Positions 34,086 to 42,191 of a stretch of 64,000 nt of DNA are shown here, one piece after another. The notes under the pieces were generated by a model, which had not been told where the DNA came from, searched no databases, and saw only the letters and a program-made list of their open reading frames with translations. The translations under genes were made by a program, and so were the position numbers. Each line of letters opens with the position of its first letter. Positions within the stretch are counted from its first letter, which is position 1. The DNA comes from AC-43 sp963728855 (GTDB lineage: Bacteria > Actinomycetota > Actinomycetes > Mycobacteriales > Micromonosporaceae). The stretch spans positions 620,001 to 684,000 of the forward strand of contig CAVSLN010000013.1 of NCBI GenBank assembly GCA_963728855.1, read 5' to 3'.

Positions 34086-35107
34086 GGGCACTCGCCGAGC
34101 GGGTCAGCTACCTTCTCCCGCGTCCGCTCGACTTCGTCCGGAACATCAAGCTCAAGCTCGGCATCCTGGTGGTCGCCAGCGGTGCCGCCGGGCTGGTCGT
34201 CTTCTGGAGCGTCATCGGCTGGCGGCCGCCGGCCACCTCGCTCACCGCGATCGTGGTCGCGTTGCTCACCTCCCAGGTCCTCGCGCACGGGATGACCCGG
34301 CCGCTACGGGAGATGACCGCGGCCGCGAAGGCGATGGCACGCGGCGACTACAGCCTGCGCGTACGGGCCACCTCGCGGGACGAGGTCGGCCAGCTCGCGA
34401 CCGCGTTCAACCAGATGGCGGCCGACCTGGCAACGGCCGACCAGCAGCGGCGGGAGCTGATCGCGAACGTGTCGCACGAGCTGCGCACGCCGATCTTCGC
34501 GTTGCAGGCCGTACTGGAGAACGTGGTCGACGGGGTGTCCGACCCGGACACGCTGCGCACCGCGCTGGCCCAGACCGAGCGCCTGGGCCGGCTGGTGACC
34601 GAGCTGCTGGACCTGTCCCGGATCGACGCGGGGGCGATCCCGCTCGACCGGGCCGCGCTCGATGTGGCGGAGCTGCTCCGGGCGGCCGTACGGGAGGCGG
34701 AGGTCGCGGCCGGTGCGGCCGGGCGCGACGTCACGTTCGCCGTACGGGCCGAGCCGGTCAAGGCGTTCGCGGACCCGGTACGGCTGCACCAGGTGGTGGC
34801 GAACCTGCTGGACAACGCGGCCCGGCACAGCCCACCGGCCGGTACGGTCACCGTGGCCGCCCGTCGGGAGACCGACCAGATCGCCATCGAGGTCACCGAC
34901 GATGGGCCGGGCATCCCGGCTGACCAGCGGGAACGGGTCTTCGCGCGGTTCACGAGGGGACAGCGGGCGGCCGGCGGCGGTACCGGGCTCGGCCTGGCCA
35001 TCGCGCGCTGGGTGGTGGAGCTGCACGGCGGGAGCATCGCCGTGGTCGACGCGCCGACCGGCGGCTGCCGGATCCGGGCCACCCTCCCCGTCCTGACGCA
35101 CGGATAG
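34082..35107 (+). CDS. sensor histidine kinase (HAMP type)
   Basis: 341 residues, short for the class. Two close TM segments at about 27-45 and 52-68 leave almost no external sensor loop, so it may sense within the membrane or through partners. HAMP (TRPLREMTAAAKAMARGDYS), H-box LIANVSHELRTPIFALQAVL, N-box VVANLLDNAARHSPP, and G-boxes DDGPGIPADQRERVFARF and GTGLGLAIARWVVELHGG follow. It is the partner of the preceding regulator; DUF4173 begins eight bases after its stop. Confidence 0.92.
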   Translation: MRALAERVSYLLPRPLDFVRNIKLKLGILVVASGAAGLVVFWSVIGWRPPATSLTAIVVALLTSQVLAHGMTRPLREMTAAAKAMARGDYSLRVRATSRDEVGQLATAFNQMAADLATADQQRRELIANVSHELRTPIFALQAVLENVVDGVSDPDTLRTALAQTERLGRLVTELLDLSRIDAGAIPLDRAALDVAELLRAAVREAEVAAGAAGRDVTFAVRAEPVKAFADPVRLHQVVANLLDNAARHSPPAGTVTVAARRETDQIAIEVTDDGPGIPADQRERVFARFTRGQRAAGGGTGLGLAIARWVVELHGGSIAVVDAPTGGCRIRATLPVLTHG

Positions 35108-35115
35108 GTGTAGCC

Positions 35116-36540
35116 ATGCTGCGTTACTGGCCCGAGCCCGACGGCGTCGCACGGCGTACCACCCTGGTCGGTGCGCTGGTCGCCGGCCTCGTCGCGGCGG
35201 TGACCCTGGTACTGGACCGGCCGGGCATCGGCTGGCCGCTCACCGGGGCCGCGGTCGCGCTCACCGCGGCGGCCACCGCCCGGCGCCGGCCCACGATCGC
35301 CGAGCTGGCCTGGAGCCTCGCCGCGCTCGGCCTGCTGGCCGTGGGCGGGCTGCGGGCGGCCGGCTAGCTGTTCGCGTACTGCATCGTGGGTGCGCTGGTG
35401 GCCGGGTCCCTCGCGCTGGCCGGCGGTCGCACGGTGCGCGGCCTGGCCGCCGGGGCGGCCGCTGGGCTGCTGTCCGTGGGGCGGGGGCTGCCCTGGGGGG
35501 TGGGCGGCGTCGGGCAGGCACTACCCCGGCGCCGCCCGGGCGGCGCCCGGATCGGCCGGGCGCTGCTGGTGACGATCGGGCTCGTGGCCGTCTTCGGTGG
35601 CCTGTTCGCCAGCGCCGACCCCGCGTTCGCCAAGGTCATGACCGGCTGGGTACCGTCACTCGACGGCCCCGAGATCGTCCGCGCCATATTCTGCGGCGGG
35701 CTGGTCACGCTCGTCGCGCTGGGCGCGAGCTTCCTCGCCGCCCGGCACCCGGACTTCGACGAGATCCCGGCGACCACCTCGCGTCCGGTACGGCGGGTCG
35801 AGTGGGCGCTCCCGCTGGCCGCCCTCGACCTGCTCTTCCTCGCGTTCGTGCTGGTACAGCTGGCGGTCCTGTTCGGCGGGCAGCGCGGGCCGCTCGACTA
35901 CGCGCGGTACACGCGCTCCGGGTTCTGGCAGCTGGTGGCGGTGACCGTACTGACGATGGCGGTCCTCGCCGTGGCCGCCCGGGTCGCGCCCCGGCAGGCG
36001 CGGGCCGACCGGGTACTGCTGCGGGGTCTGCTCGGCGGGCTGGCCGTACTGGCGCTGGTGGTGGTCGGGTCGGCACTGCGCCGGCTGGCCCTGTACGAGG
36101 AGGCGTACGGGTTCACCCGGCTGCGGGTACTGGTCGGTGCCGTGGAGCTGTGGCTCGGGCTGGTCTTCGTGCTCGTACTCGTGGCCGGGGTCCGGTTGCG
36201 CGCCGGTTGGCTGCCCCGGGCCGTCGCCGGTACCGCGGTCGCCGGCCTGCTCACCGTCGCGCTGCTGAACCCGGACGGGTTCATCGCCGACCGGAACGTC
36301 GACCGGTACCAGCGCACCGGCGACCTCGACCTCGCCTACCTGGCCAGCCTCTCCGCCGACGCCGCGCCCGCGCTCGACCGGCTGCCGGCCGGGCTGCGTG
36401 GCTGCGTACCGCGTCCGATCGCGAGCGGTTTGTCCCGTACCCCGGACGGCTGGCGCACGTGGAACCTCGGCCGGTCCCGGGCCCGTGCGGTGGTCTCCGG
36501 CGGACCTCGGCACTTGCCAGCGGCCGTAGCGGGGCCGTGA
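35116..36540 (+). pseudogene. DUF4173 membrane protein interrupted by an in-frame TAG
   Basis: Codons 1-83 encode MLRYWPEPDGVARRTTLVGA with TM segments. An amber codon at 35365-35367 follows RAAG, and the same frame then continues LFAYCIVGALVAGSLALAGG for 390 more residues. The rest matches DUF4173: many TM helices, then RVEWALPLAALDLLFLAFVL, YARSGFW-type segments and NPDGFIADRNVDRYQRTGDLD. Tryptophan TGG changed to TAG would explain the break. It is either a fresh nonsense mutation, a read error or readthrough. It is the last gene of the regulator-kinase operon, so loss would remove that operon's membrane output. Confidence 0.8.
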
Positions 36541-36550
36541 GACTGCCGGC

Positions 36551-36942
36551 ATGCCGGCCGACCCCGCGAACCTCGCGCCCGAGCTGCCCGGGTACGCGTC
36601 GTCCTGGCCGACGCGAGCCGGGCGCGGCGGCCCGGCGAGCACACCCGGGTGGAGCTGTCCGAGCAGACCGGCATCGGCGAGGCGCTGGTCCGCGGGCTGG
36701 TCCGCACCCAGCTCGCGCTCGCGCTGCGCTGCGCCGCCGTGGTGGCCATCGGGCTGGGCGGGCTGCCGTTGCTGTTCGCGGTCGCGCCGGCCGTCGCCCG
36801 GGCCCGCCCGTTCGGCGTGGTCCTGCCGTGGCTGCTGCTCGGCGTGGCCGCGTTCCCGTTCCTGTTCGCGGTCGGCTGGGCGTACGTGCACCTCGCCGAA
36901 CGTACCGAGCGGGACTTCACCGACCTGGTGGAACGGCCCTGA
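36551..36942 (+). pseudogene. small two-TM membrane protein next to a symporter, N-terminal frameshift
   Basis: The ATG frame gives MPADPANLAPELPG; the conserved continuation RVRVVLADASRARRPGEHTR and LSEQTGIGEALVRGLVRTQ is in another frame, so one base is gained or lost near 36590. The rest is intact, with two TM segments (LPLLFAVAPAVARA and VLPWLLLGVAAFPFLFAVGW) and a charged tail. A GTG at 36649 could still start the intact part. It resembles the small subunits that precede acetate-type symporters, like DUF485 at 41.8 kb. The stop overlaps the start region of the broken symporter. Confidence 0.65.
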
Positions 36943-38584
36943 ACCCGTACGCCGTCCCGGCGATCGTCGCCGTCACCGTGGCGACCGTGGCGATCGGCGC
37001 GTACGGGCTGCGGCTGGCCCGGACCACGTCCGACTTCCTGGTCGCCTCCCGAGAGGTGAGCCCGGCCTGGAACGCCGCCGCCATCAGCGGGGAGTACCTG
37101 TCCGCCGCGAGCTTCCTCGGCGTCGCCGGGCTGGTCCTCAAGCACGGCGTGGACGTGCTCTGGTACCCGGTCGGCTTCGCCGCCGGGTACCTCGCGCTGC
37201 TGCTGTTCGTGGCCGCGCCGCTGCGCCGGTCCGGGGCCTTCACCCTGCCCGACTTCTGCGAGCTGCGGCTGCGGTCGCGTACGGCTGCGCAAGCTGGCCA
37301 CCGTGCTTCGTGATCGTGATCGGCTGGCTGTACCTGCGTGCCGCAGCTGCAGGGCGCCGGGCTGACCCTGCAGACCGTGGCCGGCGGCCCGTACCTCGCT
37401 CGGGGTGCTGCTGGTCGGCGTGGTGGTCACCGCCAACGTGGCGCTCGGCGGGATGCGCGCGATCACCTTCGTGCAGGCGTTCCAGTACTGGCTCAAGCTG
37501 ACCGCGCTCGCCGTACCGCTGCATGTTCCTGCTGCTGCACTGGCAGGCCGACGGGCGGCCGGCAGCTGGCCCCGCCCGCCGGGGCGACGTTCGCCCACGA
37601 GACGACCGTGGTCTTCGAGCACGCCGCGTACCCTGGCTGACCGAGGGACAGTCCACTGTGGACGTTCCGGCGCACGACCACGCAGGTGTTCCCGGCCGGC
37701 GCGCCGATCCCGCAGGTGTCCGGGGTGGAGGACGGGCTGAGCTGGCTGCTGCCCGGCTCGACCGAGCGGGGCGACCGAGGGCTGTTCGCCACGTACTCGC
37801 TGATCCTGGCGACCTTCCTCGGCACGATGGGGCTGCCGCACGTACTCGTGCGCTTCTACACCAACCCCGACGGCGCCGCCGCCCGGCGAACCACCCTGGT
37901 CGTCCTCGGCCTGGTCGGCCTGTTCTACCTGCTGCCCACGATGTACGGCGTGCTCGGCCGGGTCTACACGCCGCAGCTGCTGATGACCGGGCAGACCGAC
38001 GCGGTGGTGCTGCTGCTGCCCGCCGCCGCGCTCGGTAGCAGTACCACCGGGCAGCTCCTCGGCGCGCTGGTCGCGGCCGGCGCCTTCGCCGCCTTCCTGT
38101 CCACCTCGTCCGGCCTGCTCACCAGCGTCGCCGGGGTGCTGTCCACCGACGTGCTCGGGCCGCGGCTCGGTACGCGGACTTCCGGATATCCGCGATCGTC
38201 GCCGGCGCGGTGCCGATCGCTGCTGGCCGGGCACGCCGGCGGGCTGGACGTCTCGCAGGTGGTCGGGCTGGCGTTCGCCGTGGCCGCGTCCAGCTTCTGC
38301 CCGCTGCTGGTGCTCGGCATCTGGTGGCGCGGCCTGACCGACCTCGGCGCGCCGCCGGGCTCATCGCCGGTGGCGGGGCCGCGGTCGCCGCGGTGGTCAC
38401 CACGATGCTCGGGCCGCCGCTGTCCGGCTGGCCGGCGATCCTGATCGACCAGCCGGCGGCCTGGACGGTACCGCTGGCATTCGCGGTCATGGTCGTCGTG
38501 TCCATCGCCACCCGCCGTCGGGTACCCGGCGACGTCGGCCTCACCATGCTGCGCCTGCACGCCCCCGACTCTCTTGGACTGTGA
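36939..38584 (+). pseudogene. sodium:solute symporter (ActP-like), heavily frameshifted
   Basis: Recognisable symporter sequence continues through the region but changes frame about eleven times: NPYAVPAIVAVTV to LPDFCELRL, LRKLATV, FVIVIGWLYL, VPQLQGAGLTLQTVAGGPY, LGVLLVGVVVTANVALGGMR, MFLLLHWQADG, PPAGATFAHETTVVFEHAA, LTEGQSTVDV, FPAGAPIPQVSG to GVLSTDVLGPRL, DFRISAIVAG, LAGHAGGLDVSQVVGLAF, then AAGLIAGGGAAVAAVVTTML to the end. Most breaks look like single extra bases (for example C between CTG and GTG at 37337). The in-frame start would be CTG. Codons between breaks are well preserved. An intact ActP paralogue lies at 42.2 kb. Confidence 0.85.
37651..37663. other. GTCCACTGTGGAC palindrome
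   Basis: An exact GTCCA-N3-TGGAC site inside the broken symporter gene. It is one of five in the window. Confidence 0.5.
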
Positions 38585-38625
38585 CCGGGGCGGGTAGTTG
38601 GTCGGTAGAGCTACCGTCGGTCGGG

Positions 38626-38773
38626 TGAGCGGAGCGCGAGGCTACGGAGCTGGACCGCGACGGCGGACGAGCGCCGAGCGCGAGAGCGATGGTCAGCAAT
38701 GAGCGGAGCGCGAGGCTACGGGGCTGGACCGCGACGGCGGACGAGCGCCGAGCGCGAGAGCGATGGCAGGCCA
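38626..38773 (+). repeat. two tandem 74-bp junction repeats
   Basis: Two 74-bp units differ at only a few bases. Each begins TGAGCGGAGCGCGAGG and contains GACGGCGGACGAGCGCCGAG. The last base of the second is the A of the ATG of the ABC ATPase gene, and the junction between units also reads ATGAG. A 75-bp relative fills the gap at 41.2 kb. Confidence 0.85.
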
Positions 38774-39526
38774 TGAGTCAGGTTGCCCTGCGGCTGCGCG
38801 GGCTGGTCAAGCGGTTCGACACGAAGCTCGCGGTCGCGGGGGTGGACCTGGACGTAGCGACGGGTTCGTTCTTCGGCCTGCTCGGCCCGAACGGCGCCGG
38901 TAAGACCACCTCGCTGTCCATGGCGGTCGGGCTGCTCCGGCCGACCTCCGGGCAGGCGTTCGTACTCGGCCATGACGTCTGGGCCGATCCGGTACAGGCG
39001 AAGCGGCTGCTCGGTGTGCTGCCCGACGGGGTACGGATGTTCGACCGGCTGTCCGGTGCCGAGCTGCTCGGCGTACCAGGGGCTGCTGCGGGGCATGGCG
39101 CCGGACGTGATCGACCAGCGGAGCCGGGAGCTGCTCGACGTGCTCGGGCTGGCCGATGCCGGCCGTACGCTCGTCGTCGACTACTCGGCCGGGATGCGCA
39201 AGAAGATCGGGCTGGCCTGCGCGCTGCTGCACGGGCCGCGGGTACTGGTGCTGGACGAGCCGTTCGAGGCGGTCGACCCGGTCTCCGGCGCGACGATCCG
39301 GGACATCCTGCACCGGTACGTGTCCGGCGGCGGTACGGTGATCTTCTCCAGCCACGTCCTCGAGCTGGTCGAGCGGCTGTGTACGCACGTCGCGATCCTG
39401 AGCGAAGGCCGCATCAAGGCGGTCGGCACCCTCGACGAGGTACGGGGCGGCCGGGACCTGGAGGACGTGTTCGTGGCGACGGTCGGCGGGCGGGTTGCCA
39501 CCGGCGAGGAGCTGTCGTGGCTGTAG
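38773..39526 (+). pseudogene. ABC transporter ATP-binding protein with one frameshift
   Basis: It starts MSQVALRLRGLVKRFDTKLA. Walker A is LLGPNGAGKTTSLSMAVGLL. After GAELL the frame changes near 39069, where one extra G would turn CTCGCGTAC into CTCGGCGTAC. The product continues AYQGLLRGMAPDVIDQRSRE, the signature-like DYSAGMRKKIGLACALL, and Walker B RVLVLDEPFEAVD, to the end GEELSWL. Corrected length is about 250 residues. It powers the ABC-2 permease whose GTG overlaps its 3' end. Whether the break is real decides if the transporter works. Confidence 0.85.
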
Positions 39527-41169
39527 CCGAGGCGGCGCCGGTCGGTGAGCCGGTCGCGGGGGTACGGCCGGTGCGCATCCGGTACTTCGTCCGGCTCAAG
39601 CTGCGGATGATCGCGGGTGGCTTGCGCGGCAAGGCCGGCCGGATCGTCGCGTTCTGCCTGAGCCTGCTGTTCGGCGTCTGGTTCGCCGGTACCGGGTTCC
39701 TGCTGTTCTCGATCAGCGGAGCCGTCGACCGGCCGGACGTCGGCCTGACCGTCGCGGCTCTGGGCGGTGGCACCGTGGTCCTCGGCTGGCTGCTCCTGCC
39801 GCTGCTGTTCTTCGGCGTCGACGAGACGCTGGACCCGGCCCGGTTCGCGCTGCTCCCGCTGCCGCGCCGGACGCTGGCACTGGGCATGCTGGCCGGGGCG
39901 TGCGTGGGCGTACCGGGGCTGGCGACGGCGGTGGCGTTCGCGGGCGCGGTGGTGGCCGGCGGGGCGCGGGCCGGGCTGGGCGGAGCGGTGGTCGCGCTGG
40001 CCGGCGGGCTGCTGAGCCTGCTGCTGTGCGTGGTGCTCAGCCGCGCGGTCACCAGCGCGTTCGCGGGGCTGCTGCGCTCCCGGCGGGTACGGGACCTGAC
40101 CGCCCTCCTGCTCGCGCTGGTGGGCGCGTCGGTCGGGCCGTTGCAGCTGCTCGCCAACTCGTACGCGGTGCACCCCAGCCTCGGCCCGGCCCTGCGGGCC
40201 GCCCGCGTCCTCGGCTGGACCCCGTTCGCGGCGGGGTTCGTCGCGCCCTACGACCTGGTGCACGGGCAGCCGCTGCTCGCGCTGGTACGGCTCGCGATCG
40301 TCGCGCTCAGCGTGCTCGGGCTGCTGTGGTGGTGGTCGGTGACGATCGAGTCGGCGATGGTCGGTACGGAGGCGTCGGGCTCGGCCGGTCGCGGACCGGT
40401 CCGGGGCGCGGTGGGCGCGCTGGTACCGGCCCTGCTGCGCCGGCTCCGGGCGGACGCGTACCTCGGGATCCTCGCCCGGGAGCTGCGCTACTGGTCCCGC
40501 GACCCCCGGCGGCGCTCCGGGCTCATCTCGGTCACCGTCAGCGGTGCCGTGGTACCGCTCGCCTTCCAGCTCACCAGCGGCCGGCACGCGTCGCCGTTGC
40601 CGTACGCGGCCGGGCTCGCCGCGATGCTGGGCGCGGTCCTGCTGGCCAACCAGTTCGGGTTCGACGGCACGGCGTACGCGATGCACATGCTCGCCGGCGT
40701 CCGGGGCCGTACCGAGCTGCGGGCCCGATCCAGCGCGCTCGCCTTGATCTTCGTACCCCTGATCGTCGCCATCGTCGTCGCCATCGGTCTGTTCACGCAC
40801 GCCGGCCACCTGGTCGTACCCGCACTCGGTGTGGTCGCCGGCACCTTCGGTTCGGCGATGGCCGTCTCGTCCGTGCTGTCGATTCCCGGTGCGTACCCGC
40901 TGCCCGAGAGCCGCAACGCGTTCGCCGTCAACGCCGGCTCGGGCAGCGCCAAGGGACTGCTCGCCTTCGTCGGCATGATCGCCTCGGTCGCCCTGGCCTC
41001 GCCTGTGCTGCTCGCCGCCGCGTTGCTGCCGCCCGGCCTCGGCGCGCTGGTGCTGCCGCTCGGCGTGGCCTGGGGTGTGGCGGCCGCTCTGTTGGGCACC
41101 TACATCGGCGGCGACCTGCTCGAACGGCGCGGTCCCGAGCTGCTGGTGGCGGTGACGGAAAGAGCGTGA
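39517..41169 (+). CDS. ABC-2-type transporter permease
   Basis: 550 residues from GTG (VAVAEAAPVGEPVAG), overlapping the ATPase gene by ten bases. About twelve TM helices are visible (FCLSLLFGVWFAGTGFLLFS, GTVVLGWLLLPLLFFGVDE, GLLSLLLCVVLSRAVTSAF, VALASPVLLAAALLPPGLG), with soluble ABC-type coupling segments ILARELRYWSRDPRRRSGL and HMLAGVRGRTELRARSSAL. An exporter role is likely and the cargo is unknown. Its TGA is the first codon of a 75-bp junction repeat leading to the next gene. Confidence 0.85.
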   Translation: MAVAEAAPVGEPVAGVRPVRIRYFVRLKLRMIAGGLRGKAGRIVAFCLSLLFGVWFAGTGFLLFSISGAVDRPDVGLTVAALGGGTVVLGWLLLPLLFFGVDETLDPARFALLPLPRRTLALGMLAGACVGVPGLATAVAFAGAVVAGGARAGLGGAVVALAGGLLSLLLCVVLSRAVTSAFAGLLRSRRVRDLTALLLALVGASVGPLQLLANSYAVHPSLGPALRAARVLGWTPFAAGFVAPYDLVHGQPLLALVRLAIVALSVLGLLWWWSVTIESAMVGTEASGSAGRGPVRGAVGALVPALLRRLRADAYLGILARELRYWSRDPRRRSGLISVTVSGAVVPLAFQLTSGRHASPLPYAAGLAAMLGAVLLANQFGFDGTAYAMHMLAGVRGRTELRARSSALALIFVPLIVAIVVAIGLFTHAGHLVVPALGVVAGTFGSAMAVSSVLSIPGAYPLPESRNAFAVNAGSGSAKGLLAFVGMIASVALASPVLLAAALLPPGLGALVLPLGVAWGVAAALLGTYIGGDLLERRGPELLVAVTERA

Positions 41170-41241
41170 GCGGAGCGCGAGGCTACGGGCCTCGCCCTGG
41201 ACGGCGGACGAGCGCCGAGCGCGTGAGCGAGGATCAGTCAA
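41167..41241 (+). repeat. 75-bp junction repeat, third copy
   Basis: It begins with the TGA stop of the permease and ends on the A of the next ATG, so the repeat is exactly the intergenic space. It shares the GACGGCGGACGAGCGCCGAG block with the copies at 38.6 kb; its middle is diverged. Confidence 0.8.
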
Positions 41242-41744
41242 TGAGCATCCATATGTCGGACCCGTTCGCGACGCCCGAGGGGGAGCGCTCGCCGCTGCGC
41301 CGGCTACGCGGCCGGCTGCCGGCGCCGGTGACGCTGTGGACCGCGCCCGGCCCGGCCGGGCTGACCGTCTCCTCGACGATGGTGGTCGACGGCGAGCCGG
41401 GGCGGGTCCTCGGGCTGCTCGATGACGAGTCGGAGCTGTGGGCCGCGATCGAGGGGGTACGGCGGTTCGCCGTCGTAGCGCTGCGACCCGAGCACCGGCA
41501 GCTCGCCGACCGGTTCGCCGGGCTGCTGCCCGCGCCGGGCGGCCCGTTCCGGGTGGACCGGTTCACCGAGACCGGGTACGGACCGGTGCCGGACGGCGCC
41601 GTGACCTGGGCCGGCTGCCGGTTCGACACGGCCCGCCCGTACGGGTGGGGGCTGCTGGTCGAGGGCACCGTCGAGCACGTCGAGGTCGGCGGGTCGGACG
41701 AGCCGCTGCTGTACTACCGGGGCCGGTACCGGGAGCTGCGCTGA
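41241..41744 (+). CDS. flavin reductase-like / FMN-binding split-barrel protein
   Basis: 167 residues. LPAPVTLWTAPGPAGLTVSSTMVVDGEPGRVLGLLDDESELW, RRFAVVALRPEHRQLADRFAG and DGAVTWAGCRFDTARPYGWGLLVEGTVEHVEVG follow the order of the flavin-reductase split barrel. Probably cytoplasmic and FMN-dependent; the reaction is not defined. It is the third gene after the ABC pair, joined by a 75-bp repeat. Confidence 0.78.
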   Translation: MSIHMSDPFATPEGERSPLRRLRGRLPAPVTLWTAPGPAGLTVSSTMVVDGEPGRVLGLLDDESELWAAIEGVRRFAVVALRPEHRQLADRFAGLLPAPGGPFRVDRFTETGYGPVPDGAVTWAGCRFDTARPYGWGLLVEGTVEHVEVGGSDEPLLYYRGRYRELR

Positions 41745-41831
41745 GCGGATCGGGCCCGGTTGCTCAGCGCACGGGTACGGCCGTTCGGCGCACCCGCTGA
41801 CCGGCACCGGATCACCGGGAAGCAGGCTCCA

Positions 41832-41837
41832 TACGGT
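41832..41837 (+). promoter_or_regulatory. -10 box of the DUF485-actP operon, leaderless
   Basis: TACGGT six bases before the ATG with no ribosome site. Confidence 0.5.
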
Positions 41838-41843
41838 CCCGCC

Positions 41844-42191
41844 ATGGCTACCCATACCCCCGCCCCGCCGCTGTCACCGGAGGAGGAGCGGTACGTCTCG
41901 GTCCAGGAGTCCGCCAACTTCGGTGCACTCCGCAAGGCGTTCCGTGGCTTCGTCTTTCCGGTCACCATTGCATTCCTGGTCTGGTACGGGCTGTACGTCC
42001 TGCTGTCGGCGTACGCCCGCGACTTCATGAGCATCAAGGTCGTAGGGCATATCAACATCGCCCTGGTCTTCGGGCTGCTCCAGTTCGTGTCCACCTTCCT
42101 GATCGCCTGGGCGTACGAGCGGTACGCCAACCGCAAGCTCGGGCCGGCCGCCGACCGCCTCAAGAACGAGATCGAGGGGAGTGCCCGGTGA
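41844..42191 (+). CDS. DUF485 membrane protein (YjcH-like)
   Basis: 115 residues with two TM segments: FVFPVTIAFLVWYGLYVLLSA and INIALVFGLLQFVSTFLIAW. RKAFRGFVFPVT and WAYERYANRKLGP are DUF485 signatures. It is the usual small partner of acetate symporters, comparable with E. coli YjcH upstream of ActP. Its stop overlaps the symporter GTG (GTGA). Confidence 0.92.
   Translation: MATHTPAPPLSPEEERYVSVQESANFGALRKAFRGFVFPVTIAFLVWYGLYVLLSAYARDFMSIKVVGHINIALVFGLLQFVSTFLIAWAYERYANRKLGPAADRLKNEIEGSAR

Noticed and set aside
36939..38584. Programmed frameshifting in the symporter
   Set aside because: About eleven shifts in one gene with no common slippery sequence cannot be programmed; error or decay is more likely.
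38626..38773. Possible short coding sequence beginning ATGAGCGGAGCG in the 74-bp repeats
   Set aside because: The frame is created by the repeat itself, and the ATPase homology starts at the later ATG.
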